From P52-10 sp041397365 (GTDB lineage: Bacteria > Pseudomonadota > Alphaproteobacteria > Rhizobiales > Xanthobacteraceae), in assembly GCA_041397365.1 (NCBI GenBank), contig JAWKWT010000006.1, positions 62,001 through 126,000 on the forward strand: a DNA stretch of 64,000 bases, read 5' to 3'. The position numbers were made by a program, and so were the translations under genes. Positions 1 through 9,427 of the stretch are shown here, one piece after another. The notes under the pieces are model-generated. The model saw nothing but the letters and a program-made list of their open reading frames with translations. It had not been told where the DNA came from and did not search any database. Each line of letters begins with the position of its first letter. Position 1 is the stretch's first letter.

Positions 1-1700
1 CTGCGGTTGCGGCGGCCGACCGTGATGCAGGCGTTCGTGCTGGCGGCTGCTTCCTGCGCGGTGGGAAGCTGGGTTGCGACCATCTTCGCCTACTGGAACA
101 CGCACTATTTCCTGTTCGGGTCCGGCTTCGCCCTCACCCTCGGCGTGCTGCTGCTGATCCCGCTGATCTTCATTGCCATGGCGCGGATCGAGGAAATCGC
201 CACCATCGCCTTCGGCCCGCCCCCGGAACGGCTGATCCGCAAGCCGCTGCCGCAGCCCGCCGCCTGGGGCGATGCCTCGCCAAAAGTGTCGATCCACATT
301 CCGGCCTATTTCGAACCGCCGGAGATGCTGAAGGAGACGCTCGACGCCATCAGCCGGCTGAATTATCCGAATTTCGAATGCGTGGTGATTATCAACAACA
401 CGCCCGACCCGGCGTTCTGGCAGCCGATCCAGGACCATTGTCGGGCGCTCGGCGAGCGCTTCATCTTCATCAACGCGGAAAAAGTCTCCGGCTTCAAGGC
501 CGGCGCGCTGCGGCTGGCGATGGCGCGGACGGCCGCCGACGCCGAGGTGATCGGCATCATCGACGCCGACTATGTGGTGCAGCCCGACTGGCTGAAGGAC
601 CTGATCCCGGCCTTCGCCGATCCGCGCGTCGGCATCGTCCAGGCGCCGCAGGACCATCGCGACGGCGACCGGTCGCTGATGCACTACATCATGAACGGCG
701 AATATGCCGGCTTCTTCGACATCGGCATGGTCGAGCGCAACGAAAGGATTCCATCATCGTCCACGGGACGATGTGCCTGATCCGCCGTTCGGCGATGGAG
801 GCGTGCGGCGGCTGGGCCGGCGACACGATCTGCGAGGACACGGATCTCGGGCTCGCCATCATCGAGAACGGCTGGACTACGCAATATACGAATACGCGCT
901 ACGGCCACGGCCTGCTGCCCGACACCTATGAGGCTTTCCGCAAGCAGCGTCATCGCTGGGCGTATGGCGGTTTCCAGATCGTCAAGAAGCACTGGCGGCG
1001 CTTCCTGCCCGGCGCTAGCAAGCTGACGCCGGACCAGAAGCGCGAGTTTTCACTCGGCTGGCTGAACTGGCTCGGCGCGGAAAGCCTCGGCGTGCTGGTG
1101 GCGCTGCTGAACCTCATCTGGGTGCCGATCGTCGCCTTCGCCGACATCGCCATTCCGGACAAAATCCTGACGATCCCGATCATCGCCGCCTTCGTCGTCT
1201 CGCTGACGCACTTCCTGACCCTGTACCGCCTGCGCGTGCCGGTGAAATTCGGGCAGATGATGGGGGCCATGTTCGCGGCGATGTCGGTGCAATGGACCGT
1301 TTCGCGCGCGGTCGCCAACGGGCTCATCACCGAGCACCTGCCATTCGCGCGCACCTCCAAGGGCGGCCTGTCGCGGATGTCGGTGGAGTTCCAGGCGTTC
1401 TGGGAAGCCGTGATCGGCGTGCTTCTTTGGGTCGGCGCGGCGGTGCTGGTGATGACCAACGTCAAGGAAGTGCGGGAAATCTACGTCTTCGCCGCCGTGC
1501 TGATCCTGCAAAGCCTGCCGTTTTTGTCGGCGGTCGCCATCGCGCTGTTGGAGAATTCGCGGATCAACGATTTCGCCTTCTGGCGCAACGCTCGCACCTA
1601 CACGGCTGAGCTGATCGGCATCCGCCCCGTCGGGATCGGCCGCCGCCTGCCGAGCCCGCAGCCTTTGCCGGCGGAGCACCGGCAGGACGCGGCGTCTTAA
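1..1700 (+). CDS. Family 2 processive glycosyltransferase, C-terminal part, frameshifted
   Basis: The gene begins before the window. It has N-terminal membrane segments, then a GT-A catalytic domain: VSIHIPAYFEPP, the metal-binding DAD of IIDADY, the acceptor-side TICEDTD, and the QRHRW signature of processive beta-glycosyltransferases (cellulose synthase / NdvB-like). Four or more hydrophobic segments follow, giving the usual membrane channel layout. It would make a beta-glucan or related polysaccharide at the inner membrane; the exact product cannot be read from sequence. Reading frame 1 runs into a stop at 778–780, but homology continues in another frame from about 747 (DSIIVHGTMC), so one base is missing near 745 inside a GAAAGG run. 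Because the rest is well conserved, I suspect sequencing error rather than a dead gene. Confidence 0.85.
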   Translation, partial: AVAAADRDAGVRAGGCFLRGGKLGCDHLRLLEHALFPVRVRLRPHPRRAAADPADLHCHGADRGNRHHRLRPAPGTADPQAAAAARRLGRCLAKSVDPHSGLFRTAGDAEGDARRHQPAELSEFRMRGDYQQHARPGVLAADPGPLSGARRALHLHQRGKSLRLQGRRAAAGDGADGRRRRGDRHHRRRLCGAARLAEGPDPGLRRSARRHRPGAAGPSRRRPVADALHHERRICRLLRHRHGRAQRKDSIIVHGTMCLIRRSAMEACGGWAGDTICEDTDLGLAIIENGWTTQYTNTRYGHGLLPDTYEAFRKQRHRWAYGGFQIVKKHWRRFLPGASKLTPDQKREFSLGWLNWLGAESLGVLVALLNLIWVPIVAFADIAIPDKILTIPIIAAFVVSLTHFLTLYRLRVPVKFGQMMGAMFAAMSVQWTVSRAVANGLITEHLPFARTSKGGLSRMSVEFQAFWEAVIGVLLWVGAAVLVMTNVKEVREIYVFAAVLILQSLPFLSAVAIALLENSRINDFAFWRNARTYTAELIGIRPVGIGRRLPSPQPLPAEHRQDAAS

Positions 1701-1875
1701 GCAGAATGCCCGCGCCGCGCTTCGCCAGCGCCATCCGGGGTGTGGCATCGAAACGGCTTGAACAGATGCCGGCATCGGCCTGCGAACAATCGCAGATCGG
1801 CCGAAATTCGATCGCCGCCGGATGCAACGGCTTACTTGACCCATGCCCCCGCGCCCCCTACACAGCGCCTCGAGT

Positions 1876-1951
1876 GAGCGCGTAGCTCAGGTGGTAGAGC
1901 ACGTGACTTTTAATCATGGGGTCGTGGGTTCGAGTCCCACCGCGCTCACCA
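1876..1951 (+). tRNA. tRNA-Lys (UUU)
   Basis: A full cloverleaf can be folded by hand. Acceptor GAGCGCG (1876–1882) pairs with CGCGCTC (1941–1947). The D stem is GCTC/GAGC, the anticodon stem CGTGA/TCATG (one G-U pair), and the loop CTTTTAA has anticodon TTT at 1909–1911. The T arm contains GGTTCGAGTCC. The discriminator is A1948 and CCA is encoded at 1949–1951. It stands alone between the glycosyltransferase and a decayed region. Confidence 0.97.
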
Positions 1952-2070
1952 ATCATGATGACGATACGGCGATAGAGGCTGCTGCTCTGGCGCCGCGTCG
2001 ATCCGAGCCTGTGCCGGTTTACCGGAACCGCGTGTCCGGTTAAGAATTGCACTCGGGACATCGTGGGACA

Positions 2071-2420
2071 ATGCGCAACGGCCTCTATTCCATCCATGTC
2101 GGACTGCTGGACGGCCGGACCGGCCGCGGCAGCGGCGTGGTTGTGTTCCGCGACGGCCATATTCGCGGCGGCGACGCCTATCTCTATTACACAGGCTCCT
2201 ACGCCGTGCAGGAGAGAAGACCGGGACGTTCCGCGGCGAGGTGATCCGTCAACCAGCACACGCGCAGCACCTATAGCGAACCACTTCTGATCACGGCGGC
2301 GGCGGATCAGCATCGGTGTGTCGGCACCGCTGCCGATACCGGGCGATGAACGGTGTCGCCCTGGTCGGCAAACAGAGCCCCTGACGTTCCCGCGCCACCC
2401 TGCGAAAGCATCCGGGACGG
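2071..2420 (+). pseudogene. GrlR-like regulatory protein remnant
   Basis: An ATG at 2071 opens a reading frame starting MRNGLYSIHVGLLDG and continuing GGDAYLYYTGSY. This matches my recollection of the N-terminal half of small GrlR-family proteins common in Bradyrhizobiaceae. The frame then breaks. GTFRGEV continues in another frame near 2218, VNQHTRS in a third near 2250, MNGVALVGKQS near 2346, and FRATLRK-like coding after a further indel near 2390. At least four frame changes in about 350 bp is far denser than in neighbouring genes, so I read this as a true pseudogene. GrlR in enteric bacteria represses type III secretion; the rhizobial relatives have no established role. Family assignment is from memory of the motif, not a search. 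Confidence 0.6.
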
Positions 2421-2778
2421 ACTGACGCATTCCCGGACATGGCATTGCCGGTGGCATTGTGTTCATGTCTGCTCCCGTCACTTGAGACAAGCCCCGAAGA
2501 TCGCCGTGCCCTCACTGGATATTCTCGCGCGCCCGTTCTGATGTGCTGCGCGCTGTTGTGTTGGGTCAGCCGGGGCATGAGCTGGAGCGCGCCTCATCGT
2601 GGCCGCGGTCGCTCGCCGTCGTCGTGGCGGTCGTCACGATCGAACGGACGGGAATTTGGCCGGATCGGTTCCCGGAACTGAACCTGCCTCTGAGCTATGT
2701 GACCGAGATCACCGACGCGGCGGCGCGTCCGAAATATTCCGCTATCGTGCGATCCTTTCAACCAGGCGGAGTGCAGCG
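2421..2778. other. Intergenic, no recognisable gene
   Basis: About 360 bp between two broken small genes. Short open frames exist on both strands (for example 2543–2782, plus strand), but none has a ribosome binding site or a product I recognise. The stretch looks like decayed sequence. Confidence 0.5.
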
Positions 2779-3041
2779 GTGAATGACAGACAGACCAAGT
2801 TCGCGGCCGAGGGTTTTTACGCGGCCGCAGCGGCAGGTTTCCTGCTCCTCAGGCTCAACGCAGCGCCGGCACAGCGCAGGACGCGAAATACAACTCGATT
2901 TCGACACCCGAACAGCGGCGCGCGTGCGCCCAGACATCTCGGCTGTGCGCCGGCGAAATACCGAGCGTGACGAAGATCACCATGCGGCGGAACAAGGCCA
3001 ATCTGAGCGGAGCCTGCGAGGCCAGTGCATTCGACCAGTAA
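2779..3041 (+). pseudogene. Small secreted cysteine-rich repeat protein, frameshifted
   Basis: A GTG at 2779 starts a signal-peptide-like segment (AAAAAGFLLLRLNAAPAQ). Loss of one G near 2874 shifts the frame. In the next frame the sequence reads AQDAKYNSISTPEQRRAC, then LCAGEIPSV and MRRNKANLSGAC, ending at TAA 3039–3041. This is the pattern of the Cys_rich_FGFR / GLG1-type repeat (PF00839) in small secreted rhizobial proteins. The usual spacing has another Cys just before MRRNKA; here about two codons appear to be missing, in phase. It may be a sequencing error on a live gene or a decaying gene in a decaying region. Function is unknown. Confidence 0.5.
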
Positions 3042-3119
3042 ACGTTGAAAGCCGGCCTGCAAAACAGGCCCGGCACATTCTCGTCAGGAAATTCCGAGGA
3101 GCGAGCCAGGTTTCTCCCT

Positions 3120-3555
3120 CTATCGGCGCGCGCGCTTGCGCTTGACCTTGCGGCTTCCGCCGCCGGTGTCGATCATGCTCATCATCTGCGGAAGCATCGC
3201 CGACCATGCCGCTGTTGCCGAAACATGCCATGAAATCGCCACCGCCGCCGCCGAGATCGCCAAATCCACCGCCGAGACCGCCACCAAGGCCGCCTCCGCC
3301 GAGCATTCCGCTAAGGCCGCCACAAGGCCGCCGCCTGCCTTCCATCATGTTGGACATCATCCCCGCCGTCTGCATCAGCATGGCGAAACGCTTCTTGCCC
3401 ATCTTGGCTTTCATCATTTCCAGCATGGGCGCGAACTTGGCCATGGTGTCCTCGTCGCCGCCGCCGAACTGAGCCTTCGCAGGCGCAGCCGTCACGACGG
3501 CCAGCAGCAAGGCCACGGCGCCTGCCCGGCACATCGCCTTCATCGTGCCTGTCAT
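3120..3555 (-). CDS. Gly/Met-rich secreted protein, frameshifted
   Basis: I place the start at ATG 3555 because AGGAG lies seven bases upstream. The product begins with a signal peptide ending APAKA|QF, followed by a methionine-rich helical part (MAKFAPMLEMMKAKMGKK, then AMLMQTAGMMSNMMEG), a glycine-rich stretch and a basic tail (SRKVKRKRARR). Coding continuity needs a frame change near 3210, where GNSGM joins SAMLPQMMSMID, so the gene is either mis-sequenced or broken. I do not recognise a named family. The repeated methionines and the export signal are compatible with a periplasmic metal-binding or chaperone-like protein, but that is inference only. Confidence 0.5.
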
Positions 3556-3761
3556 TCCCATTCTCCTGTCATGCGCTGCGTCGCGACGCGCGCACACCTG
3601 AACGCATCGAACCGACGATTAGAGAGACTGGACGTCAAGAACTGTGATATGGATCACTCAAAGCAGGATGTTAGCCGAAGGCGGCCGCCGATCCAATCGG
3701 ACCCGCCGATTGCGAAGGCGCGGCCACATTGCTACCTCCCGGGCAGGGAGAGTTCACGATC

Positions 3762-4031
3762 ATGCTGAGCGGCGAAGCACTGGATATGGCTTACATCCTG
3801 CGTGAGCAGGTCGGCGGTCTGACGCAGGGCGACGGCCCGCCGCTGGCGGTCCTGCGCGAACATACGCGCCTGCCTGAGGCAGAGTTCAACCACGCCCTCG
3901 ACGAGTTGCGGAGCGTCGGTTTCATTCAAATCCTCGATGGCCCCGAACGGGCCTCGCCGACGGTCGCGGTTCTTGCACCCCTGCAAATCTATCTCGACGA
4001 CCTCGAAAACCAGGGAACCGACGAAATCTGA
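3762..4031 (+). CDS. Small hypothetical protein, possible winged-helix
   Basis: An 89-residue product. I choose ATG 3762 (GGGAG about ten bases upstream) over an earlier TTG. The pattern of short helices with LAVLREHTRLPEAEFNHALDEL and SVGFIQIL resembles a helix-turn-helix followed by a wing, as in small transcriptional regulators, but there is no decisive signature. It sits 170 bp upstream of the P450 pair in the same direction and could conceivably control it. That link is based on position only. Confidence 0.6.
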   Translation: MLSGEALDMAYILREQVGGLTQGDGPPLAVLREHTRLPEAEFNHALDELRSVGFIQILDGPERASPTVAVLAPLQIYLDDLENQGTDEI

Positions 4032-4203
4032 CCGGCGGGGGTCCGCCACCCCGCATCCCCCGGCAAATACCGGTTCCCGATCCTGTTGCCGCTTGCAAAT
4101 CAGGGCGCAAAGCATTGTAATCGTTCTAACGTGGCGCCTTGCGCGAATGATAACGCATCATCCGGAGCCACGAAAACGGATGATCGCCAGCGGAGCAAAC
4201 GCC

Positions 4204-5458
4204 ATGCATGGCACGATCAGGCCGATGGACGAAGCGCGCGAACGCGCGTATGCGACACCGCTCGACAAGATCGATGTCGGCGATCCGGCGCTGTTTCAGA
4301 ACTACGAGTTCTGGCCCTACTTCGAACGCCTGCGGAAAGAGGACCCGGTCCACTTCTGCGAGAACGGCATGTTCGGCCCCTATTGGTCGGTCACCAAGTA
4401 CAACGACATCATGGAGGTCGAGACCAACCACCAGGTGTTCTCGTCGGCGACCGATCTCGGCGGCATCACCATCCGCGACATCCCGATGGAGCTTCGCCGC
4501 GAAAGCTTCATCGCGATGGACCAGCCGCGGCACGGCCCGCAGCGCAAGACCGTCGCGCCGATGTTCACGCCGACGCATCTGGACAATCTCGCTATCGCCA
4601 TTCGCGAGCGTTCGGCCTCGTGCCTCGACAACCTGCCGAAGAACGAGACCTTCGACTGGGTAGACCGCGTCTCCGTCGAGCTGACCACGCAGATGCTGGC
4701 CGTGCTGTTCGATTTTCCGTGGGAGGATCGCCGCAAGCTGACGCACTGGTCCGACGTGTCGACCACGATCCCCGCGCCCGGCCAGCTTGTCGAGACCGAC
4801 GAGGAACGAATGGTGGTGCTGAACGAATGCGCGGCCTATTTCTCGCGGCTGTGGAACGAGCGCGCCAAGCTGCCGCCCAAGAGCGATCTGTTATCGATGA
4901 TGGCGCACAGCGACGCCACCAAGAACATGGACCCGAAGAACTTCCTCGGCAACCTCGTGCTGCTGATCGTCGGCGGCAACGACACCACGCGCAACACGCT
5001 GTCCGGCAGCATCATGGCGCTGAACGAAAATCCGGACCAATACAAGAAGCTGCGCGAGAATCCGGCGCTGATCGAAAGCTTCGTGCCGGAAGTGATCCGC
5101 TGGCGAACCTCTCGCACATATGCGCCGCACCGCGCCTTTCCGATTACACGCTTGGCGGCAAGCAGATCAAGAAGGGCGACAAGGTGGTGATGGTACGTCT
5201 CGGGCAACCATGACGGCGACGTCATCGAGATCGAGACTCCTTCATCATCGACCGCAAGCGGCCGCGCGCGCCATATTTCTTTCGGCTTCGGCATCCACCG
5301 CTGCGTCGGTTTTGCGGCTGGCCGAGTTGCAGTTGAAAGTCATCTGGGAGGAAATCCTCAAAGCGCTTCGACAGGATTGAAGTGGTCGGCGAGCCGAAGC
5401 GGCCCTGTTCAGGCTTCGTCAAGGGCTACGACACCTCCCCGTCAGGATTGCCGCCTGA
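4204..5458 (+). pseudogene. CYP153-type cytochrome P450, copy 1, broken 3' end
   Basis: The ATG at 4204 opens a long clean frame (MHGTIRPMDEARERAY) up to about residue 300, including the CYP153 I-helix GGNDTTRNTLSG. The last 350 bp contain several indels: near 5107, 5135, 5193 (loss of TG before the TACGTC that should encode YVS), 5240–5250, 5312, 5365 and 5440. Pieces of every expected C-terminal motif are still readable in scattered frames: GGKQIKKGDKVVM, FGFGIHRCVG with the haem cysteine, LAELQLKVIWEEIL and FVKGYD. The in-phase TGA of the last piece is 5456–5458. CYP153 enzymes omega-hydroxylate alkanes and fatty acids using a ferredoxin and reductase; neither is encoded nearby. The damage is concentrated at one end, so either real decay or a low-quality patch is possible. 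Confidence 0.75.
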
Positions 5459-5523
5459 GGAAAACGCAATCGCGGCGTCCGCCTGGTGCGGACGCCGTTG
5501 TTTTTACACCGAGGATAAGCGCC

Positions 5524-6780
5524 ATGCACGGCACCGTTCAGGCATTGGATCAGGCACGGCTAGAGGCCTATTCGATGCATCTCGACGACATCGATGTGAG
5601 CAAGCCCGAGCTGTTCCGCTCCAATACGATGTGGCCCTATTTCGAGCGGCTGCGGCGGGAGGATCCGGTGCATTACTGCCCGCAAAGCCGCGGCGGCGCC
5701 TATTGGTCCGTCACCAAGTACAAGGACATCATGCAGGTGGAGACCAGCCATTCGCTGTTCTCCTCCGACATCCAGTTCGGCGGCATCGGCATTCAGGACG
5801 TGAAGCCGGTCTATCGGCGCGAAAGCTTCATCTCGATGGACGAGCCGAAGCACAGCGCCCAGCGCAAGACCGTGCAGCCGATGTTCATGCCGCAGAATCT
5901 CGCGAAGCTCGCCGAGACCATCCGGGTCCGCGCCTGCGAAATTCTCGACAACCTGCCGAAGAACGAGACGTTCGATTGGGTCGACAAGGTTTCGGTCGAA
6001 CTGACCACGCAGATGCTGGCCATCTTGTTCGACTTCCCCTGGGAGGAGCGTCGCAAGCTCACGCGCTGGTCGAACGTCGCCACCGCCGCGCCCGGCAATC
6101 GCGAGATCATCGCCTCCGAACAGGCGCGCGAGGCGGAATTGCAGGAGTGCGGCGCCTATTTCGCGCGGCTGTGGGAAGAGCGCGCAAAGCAGCCGATGAA
6201 GACCGATCTGTTGTCGATGATGGCGCACAGCGAAGCTACCAGGGATATGGACCCGAGAAACTTTCTCGGCAATCTGATCCTGCTGATCGTCGGCGGCAAC
6301 GATACAACCCGCAATTCGCTGAGCGGCAGCGTCTATGCGCTGAACAAATTTCCGGACCAGTACGAGAAGCTGCGAGCCAATCCGAAACTGGTCGAGAACC
6401 TCGTGCCCGAAACGGTGCGCTGGCAGACGCCGCTCGCGCATATGCGCCGCACGGCGCTGGCCGACACCGAGCTTGGCGGCAAGCAGATCAGGAAGGGCGA
6501 CCGCGTGGTGATGTGGTACGTCTCCGGCAATCGCGACGAGGAGATGTTTCAGAACGCCGACGATTTCGTCCTTGAGAGGCCGAACTCGCGCAACCACATT
6601 TCGTTCGGCTTCGGCATCCACCGCTGCCTCGGCCTGCGGCTGGCGGAATTGCAGTTGCGCATCGTCTGGGAGGAAATCCTGAAACGGTTCGACCGGATCG
6701 AGGTGCTCGACGAGCCGAAGCGGGTCTACTCCAATTTCGTCAAGGGCTACGAGTCGCTGCCGGTGCGCATCGTCGGCTGA
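5524..6780 (+). CDS. CYP153-type cytochrome P450, copy 2
   Basis: An intact 418-residue P450 starting MHGTVQALDQARLEAY, with GAGGATAA just upstream. Features: I-helix GGNDTTRNSLSG (oxygen activation), ExxR in PETVRWQT, and the haem loop FGFGIHRCLG with the ligand at Cys368. Sequence style and the I-helix match CYP153A, soluble bacterial monooxygenases that hydroxylate the terminal carbon of medium-chain alkanes, alkenes or fatty acids. It is clearly paralogous to the upstream copy (the two align along their length) and probably arose by tandem duplication. Redox partners must be encoded elsewhere. The exact substrate cannot be inferred. Confidence 0.85.
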   Translation: MHGTVQALDQARLEAYSMHLDDIDVSKPELFRSNTMWPYFERLRREDPVHYCPQSRGGAYWSVTKYKDIMQVETSHSLFSSDIQFGGIGIQDVKPVYRRESFISMDEPKHSAQRKTVQPMFMPQNLAKLAETIRVRACEILDNLPKNETFDWVDKVSVELTTQMLAILFDFPWEERRKLTRWSNVATAAPGNREIIASEQAREAELQECGAYFARLWEERAKQPMKTDLLSMMAHSEATRDMDPRNFLGNLILLIVGGNDTTRNSLSGSVYALNKFPDQYEKLRANPKLVENLVPETVRWQTPLAHMRRTALADTELGGKQIRKGDRVVMWYVSGNRDEEMFQNADDFVLERPNSRNHISFGFGIHRCLGLRLAELQLRIVWEEILKRFDRIEVLDEPKRVYSNFVKGYESLPVRIVG

Positions 6781-6968
6781 CGAGGCTAAAGGGACGCGGG
6801 CTTCCGATGGGTCGGGTCGCAAGGCGCACCTTCCCTCCTCGGCGTCGATCCGTTCCGCTTCACGAAACGCCATGCGCGGCCGCGTGAGGGGTACGCGCCG
6901 CCGGCAGTGCTCTCTTTCGCGGGAATGTCTTAAGCACGGTGCTCGACAGGCGGAGCAACCGTCAAGCG

Positions 6969-8413
6969 ATGCAGCGCGAACAATTGATTGCCGTGATTGT
7001 CGCCGTCGCCCTGTTCATGGAACAGGTCGACGCCACCATCATTGCCACCGCCCTGCCCGCGATCGCCGCTGACCTCGGCACGACGCCGCTGAAGCTCAAC
7101 GTCGCCGTCACTGCCTACCTGCTGGCGCTGGCGATCTTCATTCCGGTCTCGGGCTGGTTCGCCGACCGTTTTGGCGCGCGCAACGTTTTTCGCGGGGCGA
7201 TCGTCGTCTTCATGGTCGGATCGGTACTGTGCGCGCTGTCGACATCGCTGCCGGCCTTCGTCGCCTCGCGCATCCTGCAAGGCATGGGCGGCGCGATGAT
7301 GACGCCGGTCGCCCGCCTCATCATCGTGCGGACCGTCGACAAGCAGCAATTGCTCAAAGCCATGGCTTTCATGTCGATTCCGGGTCTCGCCGGACCGCTG
7401 TTCGAGCCGCCGCTCGGCGGGCTGATCGTCACCATCGCCACGTGGCACTGGATCTTCATCGTCAACATTCCAATCGGCCTGCTCGGCATCGTCATGGTGA
7501 CGAAGTACATTCCCGATGTCAGCGTCGCAAAGGCGGCGCGGTTCGATCTCGTCGGCATGCTGCTGATCGGCTTCGGCCTCGGCGGCCTCGCTTTCGGCCT
7601 GTCGATGACGCGCAACGCCGCCGTGCCGCTGCTCGTCGATCTCGCCCTCGCGGCCGCAGGCGCGGTACTGATCGCGCTCTATGTGGCGCATGCGCGGCGC
7701 ATCGCCAATCCCGTGCTCGATATCGGGCTGCTCGGGCTCCGCTCGATTCAGGTCAGCGTCTTCGGCGGCTTCCTGTTCCGCGCCAGCCTCGGCGCGATGC
7801 CGTTCCTGCTGCCGCTGATGTTCCAGCTCGGCTTCGGCATGTCGCCGCTCCAGTCCGGCTTTCTGGTGATCTCGACTTCCGTCGGCGTGCTGCTGGTCAA
7901 GCCGTTCGCGCCGGCGCTGCTGAGAATTCTCGGCTTCCGCAATTTGCTGCTGCTGAACGGGCCGCTGGTCTCGCTCACCTTCGCGATGTTTGCACTGCTC
8001 ACGCCGGAGACGGCGCTGTGGGTGATCGTGCCGTTCCTGATTTTCAACGGCTTCATCCGCTCGATGCAGTTCACGACCTACAGCGCGATCACCTTCGCCG
8101 ACGTGAGCCCGGCGAAGATGTCGCATGCGACCTCGCTGCTGGCCGTCTCGTCGCAACTGTCGATTTCGACCGGCGTCGCCATCGGCGCGCTGGCGGTCGA
8201 ACTCGCCATGCAATGGCACGGACATACGACGCCGACCGCGACCGATTTCGGCCCGGCCTTCATCGCCATCGCGCTGGTGACGGCGATGTCGTTCTTCGTC
8301 AGCCTGCGGCTGCCGGCCGATGCCGGCGCGGAAATCGCCAACCGCGCGCCGACGCCTGTGGCTCCGCCCGAGGATCAGACGAAACCGCAAGACCCGCCGC
8401 AGCGGAAAGTGGG

Positions 8414-8417
<4 letters not shown>
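6969..8417 (+). CDS. MFS drug:H+ antiporter, DHA2 family
   Basis: An inner-membrane exporter of about 14 hydrophobic segments. The N terminus (LFMEQVDATIIATALPAIA) contains the DHA2 motif D1 region, followed by motif A-like GWFADRFGARNVFR and motif C-like GLAGPLFEPPLGG. I place the start at ATG 6969 with GGCGGAG upstream; a GTG at 6939 is possible. The C-terminal tail is proline-rich and soluble. The likely role is proton-driven efflux of a drug or metabolite. Its stop codon overlaps the convergent cysK stop by four bases. It lies downstream of the P450 pair in the same direction, but 188 bp away. Confidence 0.85.
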
Positions 8418-9379
<962 letters not shown>

Positions 9380-9427
9380 GAGACCTCCTCAAAAATATCC
9401 AGTGATCCGGTTTGCGGCGCGAACGAG

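Noticed and set aside
2291..2578. Minus-strand 95-codon frame
   Set aside because: No motif or ribosome binding site, overlaps the GrlR remnant.
6930..8390. Long minus-strand open frame opposite the MFS gene
   Set aside because: Low-complexity Arg/Asp/Gln-rich translation typical of antisense GC-rich codons; the plus strand has a clear transporter.
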